Notes under the pieces: model-generated
What the model was told of the DNA's origin: nothing
The model's input: only the letters and a program-made list of their open reading frames with translations
Databases searched by the model: none
Source: Bacteroidales bacterium
GTDB lineage: Bacteria; Bacteroidota; Bacteroidia; Bacteroidales; UBA3824
Assembly (NCBI GenBank): GCA_017541145.1
Contig: JAFXZT010000150.1
Span: 42,483-106,482, forward strand
Reading direction: 5' to 3'
Length of the DNA: 64,000 bases
Shown here: positions 46,701-54,815 of the stretch, piece after piece
How positions within the stretch are numbered: the stretch's first letter is position 1
Layout of the letters: each line of letters begins with the position of its first letter
Made by a program: the position numbers and the translations under genes

Positions 46701-48340
46701 TCAAGTTTTTCAAAGAGAAAGCCCGAATAATTGTTCATAATCTTGGTACAACAGAAGTTAAGCTCACTATTGTAGATGCCAACGGTAACGAAGTAAACGG
46801 TAACACCGAAATCATTGACCGCAATCGTGTAAAATTTACTGCGGATGATAATTATTCCGGCTGTCAAGTTAACATCGTGGGACAAAAACAAGTAAAAGAC
46901 AAACCTTTGCTTGTGATTTCGGATTATATGTTGATGTCGCTTTTCTCGATACGAAACGCTTCAATTACTTACAAAAATCAGCGTGCGAATACTACAACAG
47001 GTTTTGCGCCCGGTACAAAAATTCTCGGAATGGAAAAATATGCCAATGCCGTTTCTCCGGGTTTCGCTTACATCATGGCGTTGAATTCTGATAATTTCCA
47101 TTACGAAGCGGCTGAAAAAAGTTGGTTGGTAAAAGATTCAACCCTTTCGGCTCCGATACTTTATACTCGCGGCAACAATTGGGGTGTACGTCTTCAAGTG
47201 GAACCGATTAACACATTTAGAATTGATGTTAATTTCGATCGTACTATTCTTTACAACACTGAAGATTATTTTTATTGGGTAGGTGAGGAGGACGGTTGGC
47301 AGACTTCATCGAGAATAAAATCCGGAAATTATCGTGTAAGTTACAACATGATAAAAACATCGTTCCGAAAAGTCGGAAGCGATTATTCGCTGGCTACTTA
47401 CACCAAATTTTTGGATTCAAGAGAAATTATTGCATCACGATTGGCAAAACAGCGACTTGCTAACAATCCTGATTACAATGATTCTCCAGCCACCGACGAC
47501 AACGGAAATTTGATACACGGAAATTATCCGCGCGGATATTCCGAGATACATCAAGATGTTTTGTTACCGGCATTTCTTTCCGCATACGCGGGAACTTCGC
47601 CGGAAAAAATATCGCTGAATCCGTTCTTGAAAATGCCTTTGCCTAACTGGAAAGTTAATTACAAAGGTTTAGGCAATATTTCGTTTTTGAAGGATTATGT
47701 AAGATCAGCATTGTTAACTCACGGTTATACTTGTACATATTCTGTATCAAATTTTAAAAACAATGCCGATTATTCTTTTGAACAGGAAGCTCAATACGGA
47801 CAAAGTTTCACGTGTTACGAAGGCAACGGCTTGTTTATTCCTCAATACGAAATCGGTTCTGTAACATTGGAAGAAAGATTCAATCCTCTTTTCGGTGTTG
47901 ACATCTCTTGGGTTTCCATGTTGAGCACCAAATTGGAATACCGTCGTACAAGATTGATGACATTGGCGTTTTCAAATTCTCAAATTACCGAGGCATACAA
48001 AAAAGAATGGATAATTGGTTTGGGTTACAAGTTCGCGCAACTTCCGCTTAATTTCAAAACCGCTTCGGGTTCGCATCGTATGAAATCCGATTTGGATTTG
48101 CGTATGGATTTGGTGATTGACAACGACAAAACTATACTTCGCGAGATTGAAGAACTTTACAACGAAATTTCGGCAGGACAACGAAGTTATTCAATAAAAA
48201 CAACTGCCGATTATCAACTTTCGCAGCGGTTTAAGATACAATTGTATTACAATCACCAAATCTCTAACCCGTTGATATCTACAAGTTACCGAACTTCAAA
48301 CATCAAGTTTGGTTTTACATTGTCGATGAGTTTGGATTAA
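40775..48340 (+). CDS. sprA: type IX secretion outer-membrane translocon SprA/Sov
   Basis: SprA (Sov in Porphyromonas) forms the giant single-polypeptide beta-barrel channel of the type IX secretion system. The 2,521-aa product has a signal peptide (GALSIFAASVFTSGAQ), the plug/N-terminal region with NPRINVDFRGFDRVFGTNVI, two internal homologous blocks, and a long strand-rich barrel ending NIKFGFTLSMSLD. The size matches known SprA/Sov (about 2,400-2,500 aa). Translation starts at GTG, 18 bp after ruvA. A Lys/Asn-rich insert lies near residues 1640-1695. No other T9SS genes or CTD-bearing cargo are in the window. Confidence 0.95.
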   Translation: MKNLKRTIGFAGALSIFAASVFTSGAQNFEQDNNHNSGNDYFQRPAIDNDTDILSKKERRNSPIQLKDPENITQETEYDYKTGNYSTVNKVGDLEISRPVAESREAHDSSANRHEMREYWKRQMMENYEHGEKNRSGLERYLNPRINVDFRGFDRVFGTNVINIKPQGSIDITCGVDISKIDNYTLPKKQRNDVSFDFDLAMQVGVTGTIGDKMKVAFNYNTESTFEFENEQKVEYVGHSDEIIQRIEFGNVSMPLNGDLITGSTTLFGVKTDLKFGKLTASAVLSQQKGETKSIEVNAGTVSKEFSIQASDYEANRHFFLNHFFRDNYERALANLPTVNSGITITNIEVWVTNSKLSTDDTRDAVAFLDLAEPDNIYNTSVVHKSSGNYPANNVNTLYNTLITNYKALRDINSVTSTLSGRFTSGTDFEKIGNARKLTSSEFSFNPVLGYVSLNTSLQDDEVLAVAYEYTYKGKTYKVGEFSSEINSSQTLILKLLRGTSFSPALPNWDLMMKNIYSLSSYQISPEEFYLQVKYQNDKSGTLLNYLNVGDIDGKMLIKVLNLDNCNSQLETSPDGNFDFIDGITINAEKGRIIFPVLEPFGSYLQDKINNQAASAQICYNSLYDSTKTIAKQNAEKDKFYITGSYKSSSGSEISLNAMNIEEGSVKVTCGGLTLSEGTDYVVDYLLGTVKIVNESILHSGNKINITVESNTTFNSTTKTLMGTHLNYAFSDNFNIGGTIMRLSEKTMTNKVSVGYEPIKNTIWGLDARYSTPLPFLTRLIDKLPLISTTAESRLSLEGEFAQLLPGHSRSVDKAGTCYIDDFEAAQTKIDVKSVSKWVLASTPFGTKRFPEANYNNDLRYGYNRALLSWYSVLSDLQGTSISSSGITPPNITRDDQSNHYVRAVYEKEIFPNAQSISGISTQLTVLNLAYYPQERGPYNFDVSGEPGISAGINSDGTLKNPQSRWGGIMRELTTTDFETSNIEYLEFWMLDPFIYESEDMGVDLYFNLGHVSEDVLKDGRKSFENGLPFPMDETYVDTTAWGLVSNKTFLVNAFDNTNGAKESQDVGLDGLSDAQEREFFVQYLRDIAGKFGTNSQAYQNAYNDPASDDYHHFRGSDYDQLMLSIAERYKHYNGTEGNSSDVSDNSSYSTIKDRYPDVEDINLDNTLSETESYYQYKVHISPSEMKVGNNYITDIVESNVKMVNGESEVVKWYQFKIPIYEPDSTIGTISDFKSIRFMRMFLTNARKDIILRFAEMNLVRGDWRKYSSSMTSASEVVTDKQYNDGILDITSVSLEENGSKTPVNYLLPPGIDRERDYETNQIIEQDEKALALQVSNLPDGQAVAAYKTAVLDLRQYKKLKMFVHAEEPSGAVLNDNDLHVFVRLGSDYKENYYEYELPLVLTPSGYYPDDDNGRLAVWPEQNNVEIVFENLQLVKQQRNNASRLSGSTVSATMPFSVQNEDGSIITIMGSPNISNIKTIMIGVRNPSQSDNSQYDDGLPKTAEIWVNELRLTDFDEDGGWAAKGKAELQMADLANVTFSGYIHTPGFGSIEKRVSERHQETVYQYDFTSLLQLGKLFNPSYGVRMPLYYGFSENYELPKYNPLDPDIELETTLKDPTLSRAEKNEIRDRSITYERRKSINLTNVHVDGRSEEAKMEAKLEKQLKQNPNIDPANPENNKESGKNKEKSKPKQKPFYHISNFTAGVAYSEYFMHNSTVQSQLEKIFQTSVEYNYTYNPKNYRPFSRAKFLKSKNFAIIKDFNFYLLPTMVAVNANINRSYSAIQYRNINSDATYLDPSYNKEFLWNRNYELRYKLSQNLTFNFSANNQSRVNPDGKIDSYSEEQNYRERDTLFMKFLDLGYNTDYTSTMKFNWQTPINKIPGFRWTSVNAIYNADYEWERGLDAVDVAATSTEDAYTIYHGNTINNSGILTVNGNLNFERVYKTIPYFKNVMNRFGKDGRKNVNNTKQEVNYSKGNIKFFKEKARIIVHNLGTTEVKLTIVDANGNEVNGNTEIIDRNRVKFTADDNYSGCQVNIVGQKQVKDKPLLVISDYMLMSLFSIRNASITYKNQRANTTTGFAPGTKILGMEKYANAVSPGFAYIMALNSDNFHYEAAEKSWLVKDSTLSAPILYTRGNNWGVRLQVEPINTFRIDVNFDRTILYNTEDYFYWVGEEDGWQTSSRIKSGNYRVSYNMIKTSFRKVGSDYSLATYTKFLDSREIIASRLAKQRLANNPDYNDSPATDDNGNLIHGNYPRGYSEIHQDVLLPAFLSAYAGTSPEKISLNPFLKMPLPNWKVNYKGLGNISFLKDYVRSALLTHGYTCTYSVSNFKNNADYSFEQEAQYGQSFTCYEGNGLFIPQYEIGSVTLEERFNPLFGVDISWVSMLSTKLEYRRTRLMTLAFSNSQITEAYKKEWIIGLGYKFAQLPLNFKTASGSHRMKSDLDLRMDLVIDNDKTILREIEELYNEISAGQRSYSIKTTADYQLSQRFKIQLYYNHQISNPLISTSYRTSNIKFGFTLSMSLD

Positions 48341-48371
48341 TCTTACCGCGAAAATATACAGAAAAAGTCTT

Positions 48372-48433
48372 GTAACGAAAACAATTGCATTGAGGATATT
48401 TCCTTAATCAAATTGTTTTCGTTACTTTTTTTT
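48372..48433 (+). terminator. long hairpin terminator after sprA
   Basis: A perfect 15-bp stem (48372-48386 with 48411-48425) encloses an inner 8-bp stem with one G-U pair around a TATT loop, so the arms are nearly continuous. The hairpin runs into a T-tract at 48426-48433. It lies 32 bp after the sprA stop. Confidence 0.88.
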
Positions 48434-48598
48434 ATTTTTTTATTCACACCTCGGAACAATTAATATTTTTGTTATAAAACTTGTATATTTTTTGTAAGCT
48501 ACCGTATATTTATTATATTGTCTTGATTTACAATTATTTAATTTTTATTCTCAAAAAAAATACAGATATTTGCGGCTCTAACCATTATAATTTACTAA

Positions 48599-50221
48599 AT
48601 GAAGACAGATATCGAAATCGCTAATTCAGTCCAGTTAAAAAATATCTCTGATATTGCCAAATCTCTGAATATCAACGATAATGATTTGGAAAATTATGGA
48701 AAATACATTGCTAAAATTCCTTTAAAATACATCGACAATAAAAAGGCAGAAAAATCAAATCTTATACTTGTAACATCAGTAAGTCCTACCAAGGCGGGAA
48801 TCGGTAAAACTACGGTTTCAATCGGTTTGGCTCTCGGACTGAACAAAATAGGTAAAAAAGCTATTGTTGCCTTGCGTGAGCCCTCGCTCGGTCCGTGTTT
48901 CGGAATAAAAGGTGGTGCTTGCGGCGGCGGATACGCTCAAGTGTTGCCGATGGAGAAAATCAATCTCCATTTTACGGGTGATTTTCATGCTGTAACTACT
49001 GCGCACAATATGATTACCGCATTGATGGATAATTATTTTTATCAAAACCGTGCTACAGTTCCTCCTTTGAAACAGGTTTTGTGGAAACGCGTTTTGGATA
49101 TCAATGACCGTGGTCTTAGAAATATCGTTACGGGTTTGGGTGGTACTGCAAACGGAATTCCTCAAGAGGCCGGTTTTGACATCACTCCGGCTTCCGAAAT
49201 CATGGCAATACTTTGTTTGGCAACAGATGTAGAAGATTTGCGCCGCAGAATCGATAATATTCTTCTTGGAATCACTGCCGACAACAAAGAATTTTATGTA
49301 AAAGATCTTGGTATTTCCGGAAGTATTGTAGCATTGCTTTTGGACGCTATAAAACCGAATCTTGTACAAACTACCGAAAATACTCCGGCAATTATTCACG
49401 GCGGACCTTTCGCAAATATTGCTCACGGTTGCAATACAATAATTGCTACCAAAATGGCTCTTTCGCTCGGCGATTATGTAATTACAGAAGCCGGATTCGG
49501 AGCCGATTTGGGCGGTGAGAAATTTTTTGATATCAAATGTCGCAACCTTGGTATTTATCCGAAACTTGTGGTTTTGGTTGCTACTTGCGCCGGTATTCGT
49601 CTTCATGGAATGGAAAACATCGACCAACATGTGGAAAACTTGCGAAAGTTCAATAAAAACATCGTAATTGCTTTCAATCGTTACGCACAAGATACCGATG
49701 AGGAAATTGAGGCTCTTGTATCGCATTGCAAAAACGATTTGGGATTGCCGTGCGTAATCAACGATGCTTTTCTCAACGGTGGCGAAGGTGCAGTAAAACT
49801 TGCCGAAACAATAGTTAACCAAATCGAAAATAATTACACCGGAAACAATCCTGACGCAGTTTATTCTCTTGAAGATGATGTTAAAACCAAAATCGAAAAC
49901 ATCTGCAAGAAAGTTTACCGTGCATCTACAGTAACATACGCTTCAAAAGCTTTGAAGAAACTTCAGGAGATTGAGAAAAATCCGTATTACAAAAATTTCC
50001 CTGTTTGTATTGCAAAAACACAGTATTCATTTTCCGATGATCCTACGCTTTACGGTACTCCGAAAGATTTTGTTTTTACAATTTCTGACATCGTTATCAA
50101 TCGCGGTTCTGAATTTATTGTACCGATTGCTGGTTCGATGTTGCGTATGCCGGGACTTCCTAAAGAGCCTTGTGCTAACAAAATCGATGTTGTCAACGGA
50201 AAAATTGAAGGTCTTTCATAA
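48599..50221 (+). CDS. fhs: formate-tetrahydrofolate ligase
   Basis: Fhs makes 10-formyl-THF from formate, ATP and THF. The 540-aa protein has the P-loop-type motif [40 protein letters not shown] and [16 protein letters not shown] residues ([16 protein letters not shown]), plus the conserved [19 protein letters not shown]. It is slightly shorter than the usual ~555 aa but looks complete. It is an enzyme typical of anaerobes. A near-consensus -7 (GATATTTG) lies upstream. An antisense open frame of 334 codons inside it is a codon-bias shadow. Confidence 0.96.
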   Translation: MKTDIEIANSVQLKNISDIAKSLNINDNDLENYGKYIAKIPLKYIDNKKAEKSNLILVTSVSPTKAGIGKTTVSIGLALGLNKIGKKAIVALREPSLGPCFGIKGGACGGGYAQVLPMEKINLHFTGDFHAVTTAHNMITALMDNYFYQNRATVPPLKQVLWKRVLDINDRGLRNIVTGLGGTANGIPQEAGFDITPASEIMAILCLATDVEDLRRRIDNILLGITADNKEFYVKDLGISGSIVALLLDAIKPNLVQTTENTPAIIHGGPFANIAHGCNTIIATKMALSLGDYVITEAGFGADLGGEKFFDIKCRNLGIYPKLVVLVATCAGIRLHGMENIDQHVENLRKFNKNIVIAFNRYAQDTDEEIEALVSHCKNDLGLPCVINDAFLNGGEGAVKLAETIVNQIENNYTGNNPDAVYSLEDDVKTKIENICKKVYRASTVTYASKALKKLQEIEKNPYYKNFPVCIAKTQYSFSDDPTLYGTPKDFVFTISDIVINRGSEFIVPIAGSMLRMPGLPKEPCANKIDVVNGKIEGLS

Positions 50222-50255
50222 GTTATCTCATTTTTTAATATATCATTTTTTTATT

Positions 50256-50286
50256 AAGGCAGGTACTTCGTTATCTGCCTTTTTTG
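50256..50286 (+). terminator. fhs terminator
   Basis: AAGGCAG (50256-50262) pairs with CTGCCTT (50275-50281) around a 12-nt loop and is followed by a T-run. It lies 35 bp after the fhs stop. Confidence 0.8.
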
Positions 50287-50289
50287 TTT

Positions 50290-50863
50290 TTATCCGTGTA
50301 CTTTTTTGTAATATATTTTTTGTCATTGCTTTAATTTTTATTTCCTAATTTAAATAAAAACATCGCCGAATATATTTATTATTTGCGACGATTCATTTTT
50401 TATTTTCTATTCTTATTTTTAATCCTTCATCGTTTCTTTTTCAATTTTTTATTTTGACATCTTTTCATTCTTTACCGAAATTTCTCAGTTCTGTTTATAA
50501 CATCATCTTTTTCATTGTTGAAATTTTTGAATTATATTTCCTAACATCATCTTTTCATCGTTTCTTTTTTTTACAGTTTTTCTACATCTTTTACTTTCTC
50601 TGTTCTGATTTTCTACATCTTTTTATTTTAACATCATTACATCAATTCGATTTTTGCTTCACATCTTACATCATTTTCTTTCATTAATTCTACATCTAAG
50701 AATTGTTTTGATTTTTACTATTTCTCCGTTGATTTATTTAAAAACTCTTTGTTTAAATATTTTGTTATTCTTGCTTTTTTTACTCTTATTTGGCTTAATT
50801 CTTGCTTGTTATTATGTCTGAAAATTTATCTGAACTGTATATAAAAGATTTTTGCAGAATAAA
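50290..50863. repeat. pyrimidine-rich spacer with repeated ACATC motifs
   Basis: No gene is supported in this roughly 570-bp stretch. The motif ACATC recurs about eleven times between 50370 and 50700, always in the same orientation. It is often followed by a T-rich run ending in TTTC or TTTCAT. Near-identical copies include TAACATCATCTTTTTCAT (50498-50515) and TAACATCATCTTTTCAT (50542-50558). CATCGTTTCTTTTT also occurs twice, near 50429 and 50557. The strand is strongly pyrimidine-rich. Confidence 0.55.
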
Positions 50864-51544
50864 ATGACTGAACTCATTAGAAAACCCCTTACTAAATTAC
50901 CAAGACAACAATTCCATACTCTTTGTTTGAATATCGTGGAAGCTTTCGTTTTAATTCCTTCCGATGTTTTGGAAATTGAAACCAATGCTTTTGCCGATGC
51001 TCTTCAGGATTATCTTGATGTTTTGAGTTATTCTGGTACGAAAGAAAAAACTAAACAACTTCAGAAAGAATTGAAACAATTGGTTTGGGCTTGGAATAGT
51101 TTTAGAAACGATGTTAGAAACGCATCGCTTTCTCCAATCTCGGAACTGAAAAATATTGGTGTGGAACTTCAATCTGTTGTCGGAAAGTTTAACATTTATC
51201 ACAAACCGTTTGAAGAAAAGATGTCAAAACTAAATACCGCCGTTTCGGAATTGGAGAGTTTTGAAAAAGATATTAAACTTCTCGGGTCGTTGTCGTATAT
51301 TGAAATGGCAAAAAGCAAACTGCCGGAGTGCCGTAGAATTTCCGACGAGCGAAAAAAATTGATTCAACAAAATAAAGGAAAGTCTGCGAAGGCACGCAAA
51401 AATCTTAACGACTTGTACCAAACGCTGTTATCATCTGTTGAAAACTGGTTGATTATTAATCATAACAGCAACAAGTTGGATGATTTTGTAACGAGATTGA
51501 ACGTAATTTTGGATGAGGCATATCAAAATTCGCAAAAAAAATAG
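50864..51544 (+). CDS. uncharacterised helical protein
   Basis: From the ATG at 50864 the product is 226 aa; a TTG four codons upstream is less likely. It is helical throughout, has no signal peptide or membrane helices, and begins MTELIRKPLTKLPRQQFHTL. The pattern (short N-terminal motif, then coiled-coil-prone helices) resembles Bacteroidota DUF6261-like proteins, but I cannot confirm this. It follows the ACATC-rich spacer, and the DUF4271-like gene starts 80 bp downstream. The function is unknown. Confidence 0.65.
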   Translation: MTELIRKPLTKLPRQQFHTLCLNIVEAFVLIPSDVLEIETNAFADALQDYLDVLSYSGTKEKTKQLQKELKQLVWAWNSFRNDVRNASLSPISELKNIGVELQSVVGKFNIYHKPFEEKMSKLNTAVSELESFEKDIKLLGSLSYIEMAKSKLPECRRISDERKKLIQQNKGKSAKARKNLNDLYQTLLSSVENWLIINHNSNKLDDFVTRLNVILDEAYQNSQKK

Positions 51545-51624
51545 CAGTTTACTTTAAAATATTGGTTTATTAAACTGTTTCCTATTAAAAAAATGCTTAC
51601 CTTTACGTCGTTTTTCAAAAATCG

Positions 51625-52779
51625 ATGATGAAAGGTTTTGTTGTTATAATGATTGTGTTGTTCGCTTGTTGTAAAAGTGTTTTTGCGATAGGTGATCTGC
51701 CTATTTCATATAGTAACGACAAAGATGTAACATCTTTCATCTATTTCAATGTCAATAAAAAAAATCCTATAAGATTTTCACCGATTTGGGAAGACGATGC
51801 GGCGGAATTGGAAATTGTTAACAGTAAAAAATGCAATTCGCTGTTTACACTTCCTGCCGATTACAAGTCGAGACCTAATCCGCGTGTATATTCCGACGAG
51901 TTTGATAATATTGAATTTTATATCAATATCCCGAAAGACAAAACTTCGGTTTTGTATTTCAGCAGAAAACATGCGGAGTTAACCAAATTTGATTCCTTAT
52001 ATTTGTTTATTCCTTTTGATTTGTCGGGAGTTTCAGATTATTCGGTTTCATCGTTTGGTATCCGTGCAAAATTTGTTGAGGTAAAAGTAGAACCCGAAGA
52101 ACATTTTCATATTGACCTTTTTAAAAACAAAGTTCGTGAAAATTATCCTTGGGAAGTTTTTGTACCGCTGTTGATAGGTGGTATTTTGGTATTGATAGCC
52201 AGATTTTATCAGCAGGGTTACATCCGACATCTTTATTTGATTTTGTTTTATCACAATGCCTTCCAAAATGCAGTAAGCGAAAAAAATGTAAATGCCGACA
52301 AAGCCGGATATCTGCTTTCTGCTAATTTTACATTAAACGTTGCATTGTTTATAATGATAGCGATATACCGTTTCAATTATCAGATACAATCGGATTTTAC
52401 AACTGCTTATCTAACATTTGTATTCATTGTATTTTTCTACAATTCGTTTAAACGATTTTTTTCATACATGTTTTCAAAACTTTTCGAGTGCGAAGAAGTA
52501 TACACATTATATTATAAAAATACATCGTATATAATGCAAAGTTTCGGCGTAATACTGTTAGTATTAAATATTTTCAGTTTTTATGTTCCGTCATTAGAGA
52601 TACATAATATAGTATTCTATTTAACGGTCGGAATTTGCGTTTTGGGCGAACTTTTAAAAATATTCAGACTTTTCTTCATAATTTATGAAAAACGATTTCC
52701 GTTTTTTTATTTGTTTTTGTACCTTTGCGCCGTCGAAATTTTGCCTGTAGTTCTCGCAATCAAAATTGTATCCCATTGA
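51625..52779 (+). CDS. DUF4271-like membrane protein
   Basis: The 384-aa protein has a signal peptide (ending KSVFAIG), an extracytoplasmic beta-rich region (about 25-165) and then about six or seven transmembrane helices (about 175-380). The membrane half (LILFYHNAFQNAVSEKN, YTLYYKNTSYIMQSFGVILL) resembles Bacteroidota DUF4271. It precedes hemD on the same strand (65 bp), an arrangement I recall from other Bacteroidota. The function is unknown. Confidence 0.78.
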   Translation: MMKGFVVIMIVLFACCKSVFAIGDLPISYSNDKDVTSFIYFNVNKKNPIRFSPIWEDDAAELEIVNSKKCNSLFTLPADYKSRPNPRVYSDEFDNIEFYINIPKDKTSVLYFSRKHAELTKFDSLYLFIPFDLSGVSDYSVSSFGIRAKFVEVKVEPEEHFHIDLFKNKVRENYPWEVFVPLLIGGILVLIARFYQQGYIRHLYLILFYHNAFQNAVSEKNVNADKAGYLLSANFTLNVALFIMIAIYRFNYQIQSDFTTAYLTFVFIVFFYNSFKRFFSYMFSKLFECEEVYTLYYKNTSYIMQSFGVILLVLNIFSFYVPSLEIHNIVFYLTVGICVLGELLKIFRLFFIIYEKRFPFFYLFLYLCAVEILPVVLAIKIVSH

Positions 52780-52844
52780 TTTCGAGGTGGTAATATTTTA
52801 AGAGAGAATTGGGATGTTTTAGTAAATTATAAAAATTACTCATT

Positions 52845-53600
52845 TTGAAAATCACGAATGTATTGGTTTCGCAACCAAAACCAACAGCAGAAGGAAACCC
52901 TTACGTACTTTTGGCTGAAAAATTGAAGCTGAATTTGCAGTTTAAGCAGTTTATCAAGGTGGAAGGAGTATCTTCTAAAGAGTTTAGAGCTCAGCATATT
53001 AACCTTGCAGATTTCACCGCTGTAGTTTTCACGAGCAAAATCGGTATAGATACTTATTTCAAATTTGCTAAAGAGGTAAAATTTGCTGTACCGGAAGATA
53101 TGCTTTATTTCTGCTCTACAGAAGCTATCGCTCTTTATCTCCAGAAATATATTACTTTCCGTAAGCGAAAGATTTTCTATGGTACTAAAAACGTTACTGA
53201 AATTACTGATGTTATCAAGAAACATATTGATGCAAAAGTTTTGATTGTTCAGGGTGATGTTTCGCCGGATGTACTTCCTAAGTTTTTTGAAAAACTCAAG
53301 ATGGTGCACAAAGAAGTTGTTCTTTACAAAACAGTCAGTGCCGATCTTGCTGATATAAAAGATACTTTTGAGAAAAATCAGATTCTTGTATTCTTTACTC
53401 CTGCCGGTATTCGCAGTCTCAAAGAAAATTTCCCGGATTGGAAACAAGGCGATACTAAAATTGCTGCTTTTGGAGAATCTACTCAAGACGAGCTCAAAAA
53501 ATTGGGTTATAATCTTGACATCGCTTGCCCTACCGAAGAAAATCCTTCGATGGTAATGGCGCTTGAAAAATATATTGTTGCTAACAATAAAAAGAAATAA
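52845..53600 (+). CDS. hemD: uroporphyrinogen-III synthase (TTG start)
   Basis: HemD cyclises hydroxymethylbilane to uroporphyrinogen III for heme and related tetrapyrroles. The 251-aa protein starts at TTG, which yields the family-like N-terminus MKITNVLVSQPKPTAEGNPY; no in-frame ATG is suitable. Typical segments are AVVFTSKIGIDTYF, FCSTEAIALYLQ, VFFTPAGIRSLKENFP and IAAFGESTQDELKKLGY. Sequence divergence is normal for HemD. It lies between the DUF4271-like gene and rnpA. Confidence 0.88.
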   Translation: MKITNVLVSQPKPTAEGNPYVLLAEKLKLNLQFKQFIKVEGVSSKEFRAQHINLADFTAVVFTSKIGIDTYFKFAKEVKFAVPEDMLYFCSTEAIALYLQKYITFRKRKIFYGTKNVTEITDVIKKHIDAKVLIVQGDVSPDVLPKFFEKLKMVHKEVVLYKTVSADLADIKDTFEKNQILVFFTPAGIRSLKENFPDWKQGDTKIAAFGESTQDELKKLGYNLDIACPTEENPSMVMALEKYIVANNKKK

Positions 53601-53606
53601 ATCCTC

Positions 53607-54008
53607 ATGCCTAAAATTTACGGGCTTTCAAAAAACGAAAAGCTTAAAAGCGTTGTTCGTACGGATAAACTTTTTACACAGGGAAAATCCTTTTGGATTT
53701 TCCCCTTTAATGTTTATTACCGTATTGGTAGCAAAGAAGAACTCTTTGCAAATCAGTTTCTTGTGTCCGTAGGTAAACACTATTTTAAACATGCGGTGGA
53801 CAGAAATCGTACTAAAAGACTTGTAAGAGAAGCTTACAGACTTAACAAAAATATTGTTTATGAAGTTTCTGAAAAAAACAATGTTTGTTTTAATGTAGGT
53901 TTTGTTTATAAATCGCGTACTATTTGCGATTTTGCCACGGTACAAAAATCTGTTCTTCAAGCGTTGGAAAACCTTGCGAAAGAAATCGCTGAGAAAAATC
54001 AGAAATAA
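53607..54008 (+). CDS. rnpA: ribonuclease P protein component
   Basis: RnpA is the protein subunit of RNase P, which matures tRNA 5' ends. The 133-aa protein has the RNR motif region HAVDRNRTKRLVREAYR, the N-terminal LSKNEKLKSVVRTDKLFTQG and the central FLVSVGKHYFKHA. The start is the ATG at 53607, six bases after the hemD stop, so co-transcription with hemD is likely. rpmH, its usual partner in many bacteria, is not adjacent. A strong terminator follows. Confidence 0.95.
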   Translation: MPKIYGLSKNEKLKSVVRTDKLFTQGKSFWIFPFNVYYRIGSKEELFANQFLVSVGKHYFKHAVDRNRTKRLVREAYRLNKNIVYEVSEKNNVCFNVGFVYKSRTICDFATVQKSVLQALENLAKEIAEKNQK

Positions 54009-54023
54009 TTATTTATAAAAATA

Positions 54024-54055
54024 GGAAACCGACTTGCGTCGGTTTCCTTGTTTTT
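54024..54055 (+). terminator. terminator after rnpA
   Basis: A perfect 10-bp stem GGAAACCGAC/GTCGGTTTCC (54024-54033 with 54038-54047) has a TTGC tetraloop followed by TTGTTTTT. It ends the DUF4271-like/hemD/rnpA run. Confidence 0.92.
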
Positions 54056-54152
54056 AGTATATAGATTAGTAAAGTCAGCCGAATTTTAGTGCCTTTCGGT
54101 TTATTATATAACACTAAAGCTTTTCTTTACCCTAACTAATTTCTCAAATATT

Positions 54153-54758
54153 TTATTTATTTCTTTTAGTATAAAACATCTTCAGCCTGATATTCTTGTA
54201 GTTAGTTACGCTTACAGAGTTGTTTCCAAGATTGATTTCACATCCGGGACAACAAGATTCAAAACCTGAAAGCAACGCACCGCAAGCCGGACATCTTAGT
54301 TCTCGTGTCCAATTACAATTTTTTTCGGGTTCAACATCTTTTTGTTTCCTCGGTTCGCCTATTTGCTGCAAAACCTCTTTTATTTTGTTGTTAATCAGAT
54401 TTCTTGTAGTAACGATGTCAAAAAATAAAAATAATATTCCGATTACGAACGCCCAAAAAAAGTACGTATCAAATCTTCCTCTGTAAAATAATGCTCCGGC
54501 AATCATGGCAAAAAATATCGCCATAATTATATTTTCGAGCGCAAAACTGTATTTTATGCATCTTGATTTTACTTTTATTTTTACAAGATAATTTACTTGA
54601 AGAATCGGATGTTTTAGTTTGAACTCCGAGATGTTTCCTTCTGTTACAATTTCTTGCGCATTAAGGGTTTGTGTAAGTTTGGAAAAAAATATATCTTTGT
54701 CGAAATTATATGGCGATATAATTTTTACGCGTTGTGGATTAAATATAATTTTTTTCAT
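54153..54758 (-). CDS. two-helix membrane protein with C-terminal zinc ribbon
   Basis: I do not recognise this 201-aa product. It has an N-terminal cytosol-like segment (residues 1-70), two transmembrane helices (about 76-93 and 99-117) and a C-terminal zinc-ribbon-like module with two knuckles, CPAC and CPGC, about 14 residues apart near residues 155-175. The layout suggests a membrane-tethered regulatory or adaptor protein. It is transcribed from a symmetric divergent promoter shared with the polyprenyl synthase gene. Confidence 0.7.
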   Translation of the reverse strand: MKKIIFNPQRVKIISPYNFDKDIFFSKLTQTLNAQEIVTEGNISEFKLKHPILQVNYLVKIKVKSRCIKYSFALENIIMAIFFAMIAGALFYRGRFDTYFFWAFVIGILFLFFDIVTTRNLINNKIKEVLQQIGEPRKQKDVEPEKNCNWTRELRCPACGALLSGFESCCPGCEINLGNNSVSVTNYKNIRLKMFYTKRNK

Positions 54759-54785
54759 ACCGCCTTGTTTTTTGTATTTTTATAG

Positions 54786-54815
54786 TTTGTTGAAAGCAAC
54801 AAATTTATAAATTTG
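54786..54815 (+). promoter_or_regulatory. promoter of the polyprenyl synthase gene
   Basis: TTTG (54786-54789), 18 nt, then TAAATTTG (54808-54815). Together with the mirrored minus-strand promoter it forms the palindrome CAAATTTATAAATTTG (54800-54815). Confidence 0.7.

Noticed and set aside
47804..47819. parS-like AGTTTCACGTGTTACG inside sprA
   Set aside because: It has 12 of 16 matches with a broken right arm and lies alone, about 18 kb from the cluster.
48818..49822. 334-codon open frame on the minus strand inside fhs
   Set aside because: It is fully antisense to a conserved enzyme gene and has no recognisable domain or start context. It is a codon-usage shadow of fhs.
50454..50687. 77-codon open frame rich in Phe, Ile and Leu in the spacer before 50864
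   Set aside because: It is the translation of a T/C-rich repetitive spacer; low complexity and no promoter.
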